Shown here in pieces: positions 35,097 to 42,385 of a stretch of DNA of 48,717 nt (its first letter is position 1; each line of letters opens with the position of its first letter). The notes beneath the pieces are model-generated. The model saw only the letters and a list, made by a program, of their open reading frames with translations, ran no database searches and was not told where the DNA came from. The position numbers were made by a program, and so were the translations under genes. Source of the stretch: a virus. The stretch spans positions 1 through 48,717 of IMG/VR virus record IMGVR_UViG_3300048839_000702. One strand, 5' to 3'.

Positions 35097-35332
35097 TCCA
35101 GTTCCTTCCTAATGGCTTCCCACATGCCTATTTCTATCTCTACTAATCTACCTCTACCCAAGACGTATTGGAGTTGCCCAGGGTACTTACATACGCCTTG
35201 TTCCATCAACCTCTGACTGAGTCCCTTTACAGTCAGCCCCTTCGATTTAATTACTTTTACGAGCCTAATTCTCTTAACGACTCGATAGGATACTATTTCC
35301 TTCTCACAGTCTCTCAGGGTTATGTCTCTCAT
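35093..35332 (-). CDS. Small helix-turn-helix-like protein
   Basis: The 79-residue protein has a segment LTVKGLSQRLMEQGVCKYPGQLQYVLG (about 33-59) with the length and pattern of a helix-turn-helix, followed by VEIEIGMWEAIRKELE. It may regulate transcription of neighbouring genes. A hairpin plus GCAGGAG module precedes its ATG. It is coupled by ATGA overlap on both sides. The family is not certain. Confidence 0.6.
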   Translation of the reverse strand: MRDITLRDCEKEIVSYRVVKRIRLVKVIKSKGLTVKGLSQRLMEQGVCKYPGQLQYVLGRGRLVEIEIGMWEAIRKELE

Positions 35333-35550
35333 TCTACATCTCCTGCCGCTTCTGCGGATTTTACTGCTTTCTCGCCTGGGTAGTTATATATTATCACTGT
35401 ATTATGGTCTGTGCCGATTTGGATTGCATCATCACCTTTATGCAGTTCAAATAATCCGTTACAGACCCTATCCAGGTCAAATCCTTGACGAATCATAGCA
35501 GATACAACAACTGCTTGAATGGCCTCTGTCGCTATTATATTACGTATCAT
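35329..35550 (-). CDS. Small hypothetical protein
   Basis: The 73-residue protein begins MIRNIIATEAIQAVVVSAM and contains CNGLFELHKGDDAIQIGTDHN. No family was recognised. The ATG at 35550 has GCAGGAG 7 nt upstream, which is better than the TTG at 35556. Its last codons share a 20-nt hairpin-containing module with its own leader. Confidence 0.65.
   Translation of the reverse strand: MIRNIIATEAIQAVVVSAMIRQGFDLDRVCNGLFELHKGDDAIQIGTDHNTVIIYNYPGEKAVKSAEAAGDVE
35346..35357 (-). promoter_or_regulatory. Hairpin next to a ribosome-binding site (copy 1)
   Basis: CCGC-AGAA-GCGG on the minus strand, followed by GCAGGAGAT and the ATG of the HTH-like gene at 35332. It repeats the module at 35563-35576, so it is either duplicated or selected. 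Confidence 0.5.
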
Positions 35551-35562
35551 TGTCAATCTCCT

Positions 35563-35576
35563 GCCGCGTCTGCGGC
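35563..35576 (-). promoter_or_regulatory. Hairpin next to a ribosome-binding site (copy 2)
   Basis: GCCGC-AGAC-GCGGC on the minus strand forms a 5-bp stem, followed by AGGAGATTGACA and the ATG at 35550. It lies in the short gap after the 35578 gene. Confidence 0.5.
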
Positions 35577-35577
35577 T

Positions 35578-35769
35578 TTATAATATTGAATTTGTCTTTG
35601 GATCATTTTTGCAATTGTCGCACACTGTAGGAGGCACGCTTTCATCCATCTTGGTAAAACTTACTGGCGGCATTCCCATAGCGGCTGCAATATTTTCCAT
35701 TTGTGTCCTGTGCTGTTCACAGATTGATGTGTCTCTACCTGGCCAGTGTGCAATGTATTTAGCTTTCAT
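35578..35769 (-). CDS. Small zinc-binding-like protein
   Basis: The 63-residue protein has C18-E-Q-H21 and CDNC near residues 50-53 (C..H and C..C pairs), a likely single zinc site. It is coupled to the upstream helicase gene by ATGA overlap. The role is unknown; small zinc proteins of this kind are frequent in phage early operons. Confidence 0.7.
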   Translation of the reverse strand: MKAKYIAHWPGRDTSICEQHRTQMENIAAAMGMPPVSFTKMDESVPPTVCDNCKNDPKTNSIL

Positions 35770-37988
35770 TTCATACTCCCGAATTTGTCTTCCATCAATT
35801 CTCTTTGCTCTGCTGACAACTGTTTGTTCTGCAAGCCACGTTCTCTCAGGACTTCTGAGGGCATTATCACAGGGAGGGGGTCGTAGGAGGCATATACCAA
35901 CTTTTGCCTGTTGCCTGTGGTCTGGTGGATATACAGGGCATCGTTAAGACAGGCAGCGAAAGAGAGGAAATCGAATTCCAGAGTGTTAAAAGTCCCTGCT
36001 ATGATCTCATCACTTCGCTGCCCACTGCGATGGAGCCTGCCTAATGCCTGTTCTGCTGTGATTGGGTTTCTAGGCCATTCCACAAATACCTGATTGGAAA
36101 ATGCCTGAAGGTTCTTGCCCGTGCTGTGTGCTGGTATTGACGCCACCATGATCCTGTGTTCGTTCTCCGGATTAATGATGTCAAAGTTACCCTTGGGTCC
36201 AGCAGGGCAGTGTATGGCATCCACACCAGCAGCCTGCAAGGACTCCACCATCCAGATACCCATCTCCTGGTGCATTACCCATATGATGGCTCCTATACCT
36301 TCCTCAGACAACTCCATAGCCCATTGAGTAGCCGCATGCACTTTGTAGTCACATACCCTCACAGCCCTGGCATCTCTATCCGGTCGTCCCTCAAAATCAA
36401 GGCTCTTGTGGTACATCCAAGCCTCATAGAGGTCAGTGCCTACGTTCTGGGCTCCATGGTTGGACATGTCCAGTCCCACAAGGTCCGGGGTGTCTAGTCC
36501 GCTGCGTCCCCTCTCTCGCAACCAAGTCCGAAGGACACTATTGTATGCTTGGCCAGCTTCTTGGTGCAGCTTGGCCCTGTCCAGGATATCCTCGGCCTCT
36601 TCCTCTGAGATGTCCTTCCTCTTGGCGTATTTCTCTGTACTGGGCCAGATCAGTTCATTGTAGAATCCTGCCGTCAATTCGTTGAACCATTTCCATTTGT
36701 GGATCGCATGTGCGATCTCGTCACCGTTGGGTGTCCTGTCTTCTTCCTGGACTACCCTGATAAGTTCGGTCAACTCTTCCCATCCGGGCCTATTCTCAGG
36801 ATTCTGCACAGGGGTGTTTTGAAGGATCAAAGACACACCGATATCGAGATCCCCGGAGGATACCACACCTGGGGCTGAGACGAGCCTGCATCTGTAGGCT
36901 TTACGGAAACCAGTCTTATCCTCAGTGATGTGCTCTGTAGGGAAGTTGGTCTGAGCCCACTCTACCAGGGGTAGTAATGGGCCTGTATTCGATACCACTG
37001 GACCGTCCTGCACACTGCCGTCAGAGTCTATGACAGCCGCCCATTCATTAGCTAGGCTGGCTGTGTTCGGTAGCGGATTATTCTCTCCCAATGCCCATCT
37101 GATCAAGTGGTAGTAATCTCGAATGGACTTAGAGGTAATGGTGCCCGACAGATGCACTCCTGCAGGACGGTATTTATCCACGTACTTCAAGAGCCTCCCG
37201 GTCCTGGCAGCAGATTTATTTTTAAGTTTGTGCGCCTCATCACACTCTATAAGTTCTGGCCTTATGGCTTCCAAAAGGTAATCAGTATCTTTAACGGACA
37301 GCAAAGAATAGGGCATTATATAGAGACCCTTGTTTCCGCTGTCGGCTATGCGTTTTCTCTCCCTGGCTGACTTATTGCCCAGGACCATGATGGGATACGA
37401 GATAGCCACGTGCCGTCTGGCCATCTTGATATCCACTGTGACCAATTGCTGCAAGACTTCTGGAGGTAGGAGAAGCAGAATTTTCTTGGTGCCTTGCTTA
37501 AATGCATGGTTAGCGATCATCAAAGTAACCAGAGTCTTACCGAAACCCACCCCTATCGGAAAGAACCCACCTCCTGTTTGCTGAAAGGCTCTCAACGCTT
37601 CTGCCTGGGGAGTGAACAACCGCCAACCCCTTTGATACATCTCGGCGTTGACGTGGTAGTAATTGAAAAGCTCCAACTGCTCTTTGGTCATGGGCGGGTT
37701 TATCGGGATCTTGACAATCCTGTCCATTTCCAGATTCTTGGCGTATTTGCTGGTATGTGCTTTTTTGTCCAGCAAGAGCATGCTATTAGGCACATCACCA
37801 TCGAACACTCGACCCAGGCCACTCTCTTCCAGGTCTTGGACCGTGTGAGTGACGTGGGGTGTGTAGGATCTTTGTTTTAGGAATGTGTCTAATGCGTTTG
37901 TCTCTTCTTCTGGATCTAGGCCGCCTATGTATGTGCATGCCTTATCGTAAGGATCGTTTTCGTTGCCTGGGTCCCATCCGGTAGTCAT
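35766..37988 (-). CDS. SNF2-type superfamily 2 helicase
   Basis: The 740-residue protein has the ordered helicase motifs: Walker A GVGFGKTL (about 144), DEAH-box ECDEAHKLKN (about 247), motif III LSGTITSKS (about 280) and motif VI QALGRLHRSGQ (about 646). The last motif is typical of Swi2/Snf2 enzymes. It likely moves or remodels DNA-protein complexes during replication or recombination. A long insert separates the two RecA-like lobes (about 300-520). Its stop and start overlap neighbours by ATGA. Confidence 0.9.
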   Translation of the reverse strand: MTTGWDPGNENDPYDKACTYIGGLDPEEETNALDTFLKQRSYTPHVTHTVQDLEESGLGRVFDGDVPNSMLLLDKKAHTSKYAKNLEMDRIVKIPINPPMTKEQLELFNYYHVNAEMYQRGWRLFTPQAEALRAFQQTGGGFFPIGVGFGKTLVTLMIANHAFKQGTKKILLLLPPEVLQQLVTVDIKMARRHVAISYPIMVLGNKSARERKRIADSGNKGLYIMPYSLLSVKDTDYLLEAIRPELIECDEAHKLKNKSAARTGRLLKYVDKYRPAGVHLSGTITSKSIRDYYHLIRWALGENNPLPNTASLANEWAAVIDSDGSVQDGPVVSNTGPLLPLVEWAQTNFPTEHITEDKTGFRKAYRCRLVSAPGVVSSGDLDIGVSLILQNTPVQNPENRPGWEELTELIRVVQEEDRTPNGDEIAHAIHKWKWFNELTAGFYNELIWPSTEKYAKRKDISEEEAEDILDRAKLHQEAGQAYNSVLRTWLRERGRSGLDTPDLVGLDMSNHGAQNVGTDLYEAWMYHKSLDFEGRPDRDARAVRVCDYKVHAATQWAMELSEEGIGAIIWVMHQEMGIWMVESLQAAGVDAIHCPAGPKGNFDIINPENEHRIMVASIPAHSTGKNLQAFSNQVFVEWPRNPITAEQALGRLHRSGQRSDEIIAGTFNTLEFDFLSFAACLNDALYIHQTTGNRQKLVYASYDPLPVIMPSEVLRERGLQNKQLSAEQRELMEDKFGSMK

Positions 37989-38155
37989 TTGGAGTTCCTG
38001 AGAAAAGTATTAGAGACAAGGATCAATATCCAAAAAATAATTGCGCTGCTTATGCTTTTGTATGTCATTTTTGTAAATCCATCAGTCACCAGTATACCTA
38101 AAGCAAAACAAATAAAAGGCACCAGCAGCAGCTTATTTATCTCTCTGGATTTCAT
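37985..38155 (-). CDS. Two-TM small membrane protein (56 residues)
   Basis: This 56-residue frame is below common length cut-offs but is joined by ATGA overlaps to both the MazG-like gene before it and the helicase gene after it. It has two hydrophobic segments, LLLVPFICFALGILVT (about 9-24) and AIIFWILILVSNTFL (about 38-52), with a short polar link and a Lys/Arg N-terminus. A holin, membrane anchor or superinfection factor is possible. The holin idea fits the two-TM shape but not the position among replication genes. Confidence 0.75.
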   Translation of the reverse strand: MKSREINKLLLVPFICFALGILVTDGFTKMTYKSISSAIIFWILILVSNTFLRNSK

Positions 38156-38520
38156 TTGCCTGTGCTCTCCAAGGACTCTCTTTCCTGGTCCAAGTCTCTG
38201 AATAACGCCTGTTCGCTCTCAAACTTTTCGGGATACCTGATTTTCAGCTTCTGTATGTTCTTTGGCCATATATCATCCTCGAATGAGTAACCTAATTTGT
38301 TGGCTATCAGGGCGATGTACCATTGCAAATCACCAAGCTCTTCAAGAATGTTCACATGGTCTAAAGGCTTCCCGTAGAACATGGCTTTCTTGACCGCGTC
38401 CATCAACTCTGCTGCTTCCGTGACGCACCCCGCAGCACCATGTATAATATCCGAATCTATGGCATGCACCTTCCCGGACGCTGTTCGTTTGCATAGTTTT
38501 TTATACTCTTCACCTGTCAT
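38152..38520 (-). CDS. MazG-like nucleotide pyrophosphohydrolase
   Basis: The 122-residue protein contains the all-alpha NTP pyrophosphohydrolase pattern TEAAELMDAV then ILEELGDLQWYIALIANKLG (about residues 33-77), with metal-binding EAAE and EELGD acids. Such enzymes hydrolyse NTPs or alarmones to monophosphates and may adjust nucleotide pools or (p)ppGpp in infection. It is joined by ATGA overlap to the LigA-like gene before it. Confidence 0.85.
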   Translation of the reverse strand: MTGEEYKKLCKRTASGKVHAIDSDIIHGAAGCVTEAAELMDAVKKAMFYGKPLDHVNILEELGDLQWYIALIANKLGYSFEDDIWPKNIQKLKIRYPEKFESEQALFRDLDQERESLESTGK

Positions 38521-38885
38521 GATTGCCTCCCTAAAAGCACTCTGCCTACAGCATTGTAGATTTCAAAAGTAGGTTGATCGAACTCTATTGCATACCCTGT
38601 CCCGGCCTGGAGTTGTTCTTTGTCCAGAAACTTTTCTGGGTGCCTGACCTGGGTTTTTAAGAGGTCATAATTCACATACAAAAACTGACACAAGGCATCA
38701 TACCAGGCATCCGACATCAGGCTTACGTTCATCTTGTAGTAGGCCATAGAAGTCACCAGATAGAGCGTGTGTGACATAATCAAAGGGGCCTCATGCAACT
38801 GGGCTTCTCCTGTCTTCAGAAGGTCCATGTAAGCCACCAGGTTTTCGGCTGCCTCTGCCCAAATGTCGTCGTATGAAGGTGTCAT
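38517..38885 (-). CDS. LigA-related small protein (DNA ligase domain Ia-like)
   Basis: The 122-residue protein resembles the N-terminal Ia domain of NAD-dependent DNA ligases in its middle and end: SLMSDAWYDALCQFL (about 55-69), then HPEKFLDKEQLQAGTGYAIEF (about 82-102). The adenylation domain and its catalytic Lys are missing, so it is not a ligase alone. Stand-alone relatives occur in phages next to replication genes; the role is unknown. Confidence 0.65.
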   Translation of the reverse strand: MTPSYDDIWAEAAENLVAYMDLLKTGEAQLHEAPLIMSHTLYLVTSMAYYKMNVSLMSDAWYDALCQFLYVNYDLLKTQVRHPEKFLDKEQLQAGTGYAIEFDQPTFEIYNAVGRVLLGRQS

Positions 38886-38897
38886 GATATTCTTCTA

Positions 38898-38939
38898 AAA
38901 TACACCAGGGAATGGGGCTGTGGATACCCCACTCCCTGG
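38898..38939 (-). terminator. Terminator after the Cas4/RecB-type gene
   Basis: CCAGGGAATGGGG (38905-38917) and CCCCACTCCCTGG (38927-38939) form a 13-bp stem with a 9-nt loop. The one mismatch on the plus strand becomes a G-U pair in minus-strand RNA, so the hairpin is fit for leftward transcription. TATTTTA follows. Confidence 0.82.
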
Positions 38940-38964
38940 CTGAGCAAAAAGATGAAAAAGTCAG

Positions 38965-39984
38965 TTATGAACTGATGCCCGAGAAGGCGATACCAGCATA
39001 CGGCCTCAGAGACTCCACGAAGACGGTAAAATCGGGGGTATAGTGCGTGCTGGCCACTTGCAAGATGTCAGTACCGAGCATTTCAGCAATGGCATCCGCT
39101 GACTTGGCCAGCCTGTCCCTGCGTTTCCACACATCCAGGTCATAGAATGATTCTACATTGTTGTCCCCGGCTATTGCAGATTTGACATCCTCAAACAGGC
39201 GATAGGCATCATGTACGTGCCTGCCAGAACCCTTGCGCCAGTACCCGTCTGTGTGAGCCACCCCAATGAGCATGATGAAGGATTTCTTGGACCGCCCCAC
39301 TTTCTTTCTGGTCTCCCTGGCAGGCTCTGTGTTCTCTTCAGGTTCCTCTGCTTCTTCCTGTTCCACCTCTTCGACCTCTTCTGTCTCGACCTCAATCACT
39401 TCTGGCTCGACCTCAATCACTTCTGCTTCTGGAGGTGCAGCAGGCTCGGTTGTTACATTGAAGGTGAACTCTCCAGTTGTCTTGACAGGCTCAGCCTTGG
39501 GTGTGCTAACAGCTACAGGGGCCACCTCATTGGGTGTCATCTGGCATCTGGCAGCAATGGCTGCTGCTGGGGTGTTGGGCTTGCCCTTGATGGGCACCAT
39601 GCCATTGACCGGCTGATAAACCACAAACATGTCAGAGGTGTAACCGCCCTGCTGTCTGCTCAGGGCATCTGATATCTGACTGGGTTCGCCCTTCTCGTTG
39701 AAACCACACCCGCCGTTAGTGGGATCTCCTGAATGCGCCCACGGTGCGATACCGACAGGCCAAGACAGGATGTCCTGCATGGTCACGGCTGCTGGTGCCT
39801 GCACCTGTACCGGTGCCGGAGCGGGTGTACTGACAGGTGCCGGTGTAGCCACTGGTGTTGGTGTACTGACAGGTGTGGGTGCAGGTGCAGCCACTGGTGT
39901 GGGTGCAGATGAAGCCACTGGTGGGTTGATTGCTGATGCTACCTTGTTCTGTGCCAGCTTAGCTGCGAATGGGTTCGTTGTCAT
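38965..39984 (-). CDS. Possible nested in-frame product of the nuclease gene (C-terminal domain)
   Basis: The ATG at 39984 (MTTNPFAAKLAQNK) is preceded by AAGGAG 9 nt upstream, a better site than that of the full-length start. The resulting 339-residue protein would hold only the Pro-rich linker and C-terminal domain. Such nested starts can provide an excess of one subunit. Alternatively this marks a former gene boundary that was lost by fusion. Listed as a candidate only. Confidence 0.45.
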   Translation of the reverse strand: MTTNPFAAKLAQNKVASAINPPVASSAPTPVAAPAPTPVSTPTPVATPAPVSTPAPAPVQVQAPAAVTMQDILSWPVGIAPWAHSGDPTNGGCGFNEKGEPSQISDALSRQQGGYTSDMFVVYQPVNGMVPIKGKPNTPAAAIAARCQMTPNEVAPVAVSTPKAEPVKTTGEFTFNVTTEPAAPPEAEVIEVEPEVIEVETEEVEEVEQEEAEEPEENTEPARETRKKVGRSKKSFIMLIGVAHTDGYWRKGSGRHVHDAYRLFEDVKSAIAGDNNVESFYDLDVWKRRDRLAKSADAIAEMLGTDILQVASTHYTPDFTVFVESLRPYAGIAFSGISS

Positions 39985-40929
39985 CTCTTTGTTCTCCTTG
40001 TTTTCTGGTTTGGGTTGTTTATGTTCAATATATTTCAGCATTCTATCCTCGTAAGTTTCCGGGGATTCTCGTCCATAGCAAATAGTCATGAACGGACAGC
40101 CACCGTACGCCCTACATGTTGTTTGTGTATCCTCTGGGTCTGGGATATCAAAGTATTGCTCTGTAGTATCCCGAAGCACTACCATTTCTCTACAGTCTTC
40201 TACGACTTGCTCCCAATGAGCCAGTACGTCAACGACTGGGATTTTCGTCTCTGTCTTGCGCACCTCCAGAGCATTGGGGTTCTTGCAGAACTGGTTGTGT
40301 CGTAGATTGATCTTCTCAGGCACGGCTCCGCCAGCGTCTTGGATTTTCTTTACCGCAACGAATGCATAGATCAACATCTGGGGATCAATCTTCAACTTGG
40401 CCTTGGACTTAAACCACTTTTTATCCTTGGATGTCTTGTGGTCCTGTACTTCTTTGGGAAATAGAAGGTCCACGAATCCAACCATAGACACAGTGCAATT
40501 ACCGCCGGAAGGGATGGGCAGTTTTCCGACCTGGAAGTTGAAAGGTTCTTCCACGGATCGCCCTGGCAGTCTTTCCAAGATGCCTTCTTCCAGGGCCTTG
40601 TCTATCAATCTCTTGACGGTGTCCTGCTCTACCGGAGTAAGCCTGCCTTCTTCCTTGCCTGTGTACTTGTCATAGGCAATCTCCCATCCCTCCGGGTAGA
40701 GGTCCACAGGATTACCTTTCTCGTCCCTGCCCAGGTCGTCTGCCCGGTTGTATCTCTCTGCAACTGCATGGAGAACCGTACCGAATACGTTAGCATCCGA
40801 GGAAATTACTGGGATCTTTCGGACTTTCTCGAACCACCACTTGCGATTACATAATCGTTTGGTAGTGATCTGGGAAGCCGATACTAACAAGGCCTTACGC
40901 TTCGATTTTTCTCTCCATGATTTGGTCAC
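38965..40929 (-). CDS. Cas4/RecB-type PD-(D/E)XK nuclease fused to a C-terminal domain
   Basis: The 654-residue product has an N-terminal nuclease of the RecB/Cas4 type: SASQITTKRLCNRKWWFEK, LHAVAERYN (metal-binding His), GFVDLLF and DHKTSKDKKW (D and Lys of motif III, about 165). Cysteines in TTCRAYGGCPFMTIC (about 270-285), with one further upstream, could hold an Fe-S cluster. A 40-residue Pro/Thr/Ala/Val linker follows from about 345, then a second domain of unknown family with an acidic VEVE/EEVEE stretch. The GTG at 40929 is chosen because GGAG lies 6 nt before it. An internal ATG at 39984 also has a good site. Confidence 0.82.
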   Translation of the reverse strand: MTKSWREKSKRKALLVSASQITTKRLCNRKWWFEKVRKIPVISSDANVFGTVLHAVAERYNRADDLGRDEKGNPVDLYPEGWEIAYDKYTGKEEGRLTPVEQDTVKRLIDKALEEGILERLPGRSVEEPFNFQVGKLPIPSGGNCTVSMVGFVDLLFPKEVQDHKTSKDKKWFKSKAKLKIDPQMLIYAFVAVKKIQDAGGAVPEKINLRHNQFCKNPNALEVRKTETKIPVVDVLAHWEQVVEDCREMVVLRDTTEQYFDIPDPEDTQTTCRAYGGCPFMTICYGRESPETYEDRMLKYIEHKQPKPENKENKEMTTNPFAAKLAQNKVASAINPPVASSAPTPVAAPAPTPVSTPTPVATPAPVSTPAPAPVQVQAPAAVTMQDILSWPVGIAPWAHSGDPTNGGCGFNEKGEPSQISDALSRQQGGYTSDMFVVYQPVNGMVPIKGKPNTPAAAIAARCQMTPNEVAPVAVSTPKAEPVKTTGEFTFNVTTEPAAPPEAEVIEVEPEVIEVETEEVEEVEQEEAEEPEENTEPARETRKKVGRSKKSFIMLIGVAHTDGYWRKGSGRHVHDAYRLFEDVKSAIAGDNNVESFYDLDVWKRRDRLAKSADAIAEMLGTDILQVASTHYTPDFTVFVESLRPYAGIAFSGISS

Positions 40930-40950
40930 TTTATGCTCCAAAGATATTCG

Positions 40951-41136
40951 TTATATTTTACCACAAGCCCTGGCCGCTAGGACTAGGTCTGCCGCTCTTT
41001 GCAGCGAATTACACACTCCCTCGACCGTCTTGTTTCCGACGACTATTCGATGGTGGTAATTGTTGTCCCAATCCAGACGAATAGCCTCCTTTTCGCCAGG
41101 GTTACGCTCTATCCAAATCTCTTTTAGTTCGGCCAT
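40951..41136 (-). CDS. Small hypothetical protein
   Basis: The 61-residue protein begins MAELKEIWIERN and is charged at both ends with a central HHRIVVGNKTVEGV. No family was recognised. The ATG at 41136 has GGAG 5 nt upstream; the TTG at 41148 is less likely. Its leader TTTGGAGCATAA is repeated before the nuclease gene. Confidence 0.65.
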   Translation of the reverse strand: MAELKEIWIERNPGEKEAIRLDWDNNYHHRIVVGNKTVEGVCNSLQRAADLVLAARACGKI

Positions 41137-41137
41137 C

Positions 41138-41224
41138 TTATGCTCCAAATATCTTTACCCAGTGATACGCGATCACCAATATTGCGTACAGTGTTAATAG
41201 TGTGATGTAGATTTTATCTTTCAT
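41138..41224 (-). CDS. 28-residue single-TM peptide, possibly leaderless
   Basis: The frame encodes a mostly hydrophobic peptide (MKDKIYITLLTLYAILVIAY..) ending with GA before TAA. It begins 10 bases after the -10 hexamer of a near-consensus promoter, so the mRNA might start at or within a few bases of the ATG. No Shine-Dalgarno is present. It may be a leader peptide or a small membrane protein; coding is not certain. Confidence 0.4.
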   Translation of the reverse strand: MKDKIYITLLTLYAILVIAYHWVKIFGA

Positions 41225-41233
41225 ACAAGTAAT

Positions 41234-41262
41234 ACAATAAGTTACTTTTAAAACGCTGTCAA
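41234..41262 (-). promoter_or_regulatory. Near-consensus sigma70-like promoter after thyX
   Basis: TTGACA (41262..41257) is a perfect -35, followed 17 bp later by TATTGT (41239..41234). It overlaps the thyX stop codon and would drive the small gene and the nuclease operon to its left. This is the best promoter match in the window. Confidence 0.8.
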
Positions 41263-42017
41263 CTATTATTTCGGTTTATTTGTAATTTTTCTTTAATCTT
41301 TTCCAAGCTATCCAGATAGCTCTTAGTACCTGTTATTTCAGAAGGTGCTAAGACATGATCCACAAAAGCCTTCCAGGCTACTGGGACAATGTGTGACGCC
41401 AAAGCGGCCACAGCGATGGCGTATGTTCGGATCTCCAATTGGGCATGGTGATCCAATCGGAGGCCCAAAAAATGAAAGAGGTTGTGTAGGTCAATCTTCC
41501 AGTACGCCTCGGTGTAGGTGGACAACGGCAGATCCTTCCTGGCTTGCTCCCGTGCCACTCCACACTTCAATCGCTCCTGGTATATCTCTCGTGCCAGGTC
41601 GTGAAGGTCTGTTTCCCTGCAAGACAGCACTCTGCCTACGTATGCGTCCAGGAAACCACCAGAACCTTGCTTGTTGTCCGTGGCTTGCAATCTCCACTGA
41701 TAAGGGGCTGTGGTCTGCATAGAATCAATAGCCACAGAGTAGCGAGTACTGTACTCATTCACGCTGGCTGTGCGGTGACGTATCCATTGCCTCCAACAAT
41801 CCATAGGCACACGGACATGAAATTTCAATACAACCTGCTCGAACGGAGACGTGTGCCGGTGCTTGAGTAGGTAGGCTATTAGTTTCTCATCTTCCCGCTT
41901 TGTCTTGGTGCCGTCACCATAAGACACCCTGGCCGCCTGGACTATGGCATTGTCATCTCCCATCGAATCCACTAACCTAACAAACCCATCATTCAATACC
42001 TTGATCTCTGTGGTCAT
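41259..42017 (-). CDS. thyX: Flavin-dependent thymidylate synthase
   Basis: The 252-residue enzyme makes dTMP from dUMP using FAD, NADPH and methylene-tetrahydrofolate. The ThyX motif RHR-TA-S-VNEYS-TRY is at about residues 77-92 (RHRTASVNEYSTRY). SPFEQVVLKFHVRVP lies before it, and a C-terminal LRLDHHAQLEIR segment fits the family. Full length and active-site residues look intact. It supplies thymidine for phage DNA. The start at 42017 is one base after the upstream stop. Confidence 0.95.
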   Translation of the reverse strand: MTTEIKVLNDGFVRLVDSMGDDNAIVQAARVSYGDGTKTKREDEKLIAYLLKHRHTSPFEQVVLKFHVRVPMDCWRQWIRHRTASVNEYSTRYSVAIDSMQTTAPYQWRLQATDNKQGSGGFLDAYVGRVLSCRETDLHDLAREIYQERLKCGVAREQARKDLPLSTYTEAYWKIDLHNLFHFLGLRLDHHAQLEIRTYAIAVAALASHIVPVAWKAFVDHVLAPSEITGTKSYLDSLEKIKEKLQINRNNS

Positions 42018-42018
42018 A

Positions 42019-42384
42019 TTACTTCTCTTTCTTGACAGCATGCACTCCGTCGTCTACTGATTCAAAATGTTTCTTTGGGTGATCCCCAAACTCGAACTCC
42101 AGTAGGCACATATTAGCCGCATCTACTAAATGCTCGGTGTTTCCGTCTTCCAAATACAAACTGATTCGCTTAATGGCTTCTCTGGCTGTATCATACCTCC
42201 ACTTACTGGCTCTCTTCGACTCGAAGTTTTCATAACGGAAAGATCCCATGACCAAGCGATTACGCATCAGTTGATAGAACCTGGGACTCCACTCGGATCG
42301 CTGCCGCCGCTGCCACAAACTCAAAGGTTTCAGGTTCTGGTTGCGACACCAGGACTCATAGATAATTCTCTGTGCTTCATCCAT
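42019..42384 (-). CDS. Conserved phage hypothetical protein
   Basis: The 121-residue basic protein has helical segments and a C-terminal LVDAANMCLLEFEFGDHPKKHFESVDDG motif that I associate with an unnamed phage family. It lies between ThyX and the primase-helicase in a coupled operon, so it may aid nucleotide or replication metabolism; function unknown. Confidence 0.75.
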   Translation of the reverse strand: MDEAQRIIYESWCRNQNLKPLSLWQRRQRSEWSPRFYQLMRNRLVMGSFRYENFESKRASKWRYDTAREAIKRISLYLEDGNTEHLVDAANMCLLEFEFGDHPKKHFESVDDGVHAVKKEK

Positions 42385-42385
42385 T

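Noticed and set aside
38517-38885. Functional NAD-dependent DNA ligase
   Set aside because: Only a domain Ia-like part is present; the adenylation site and later domains are missing.
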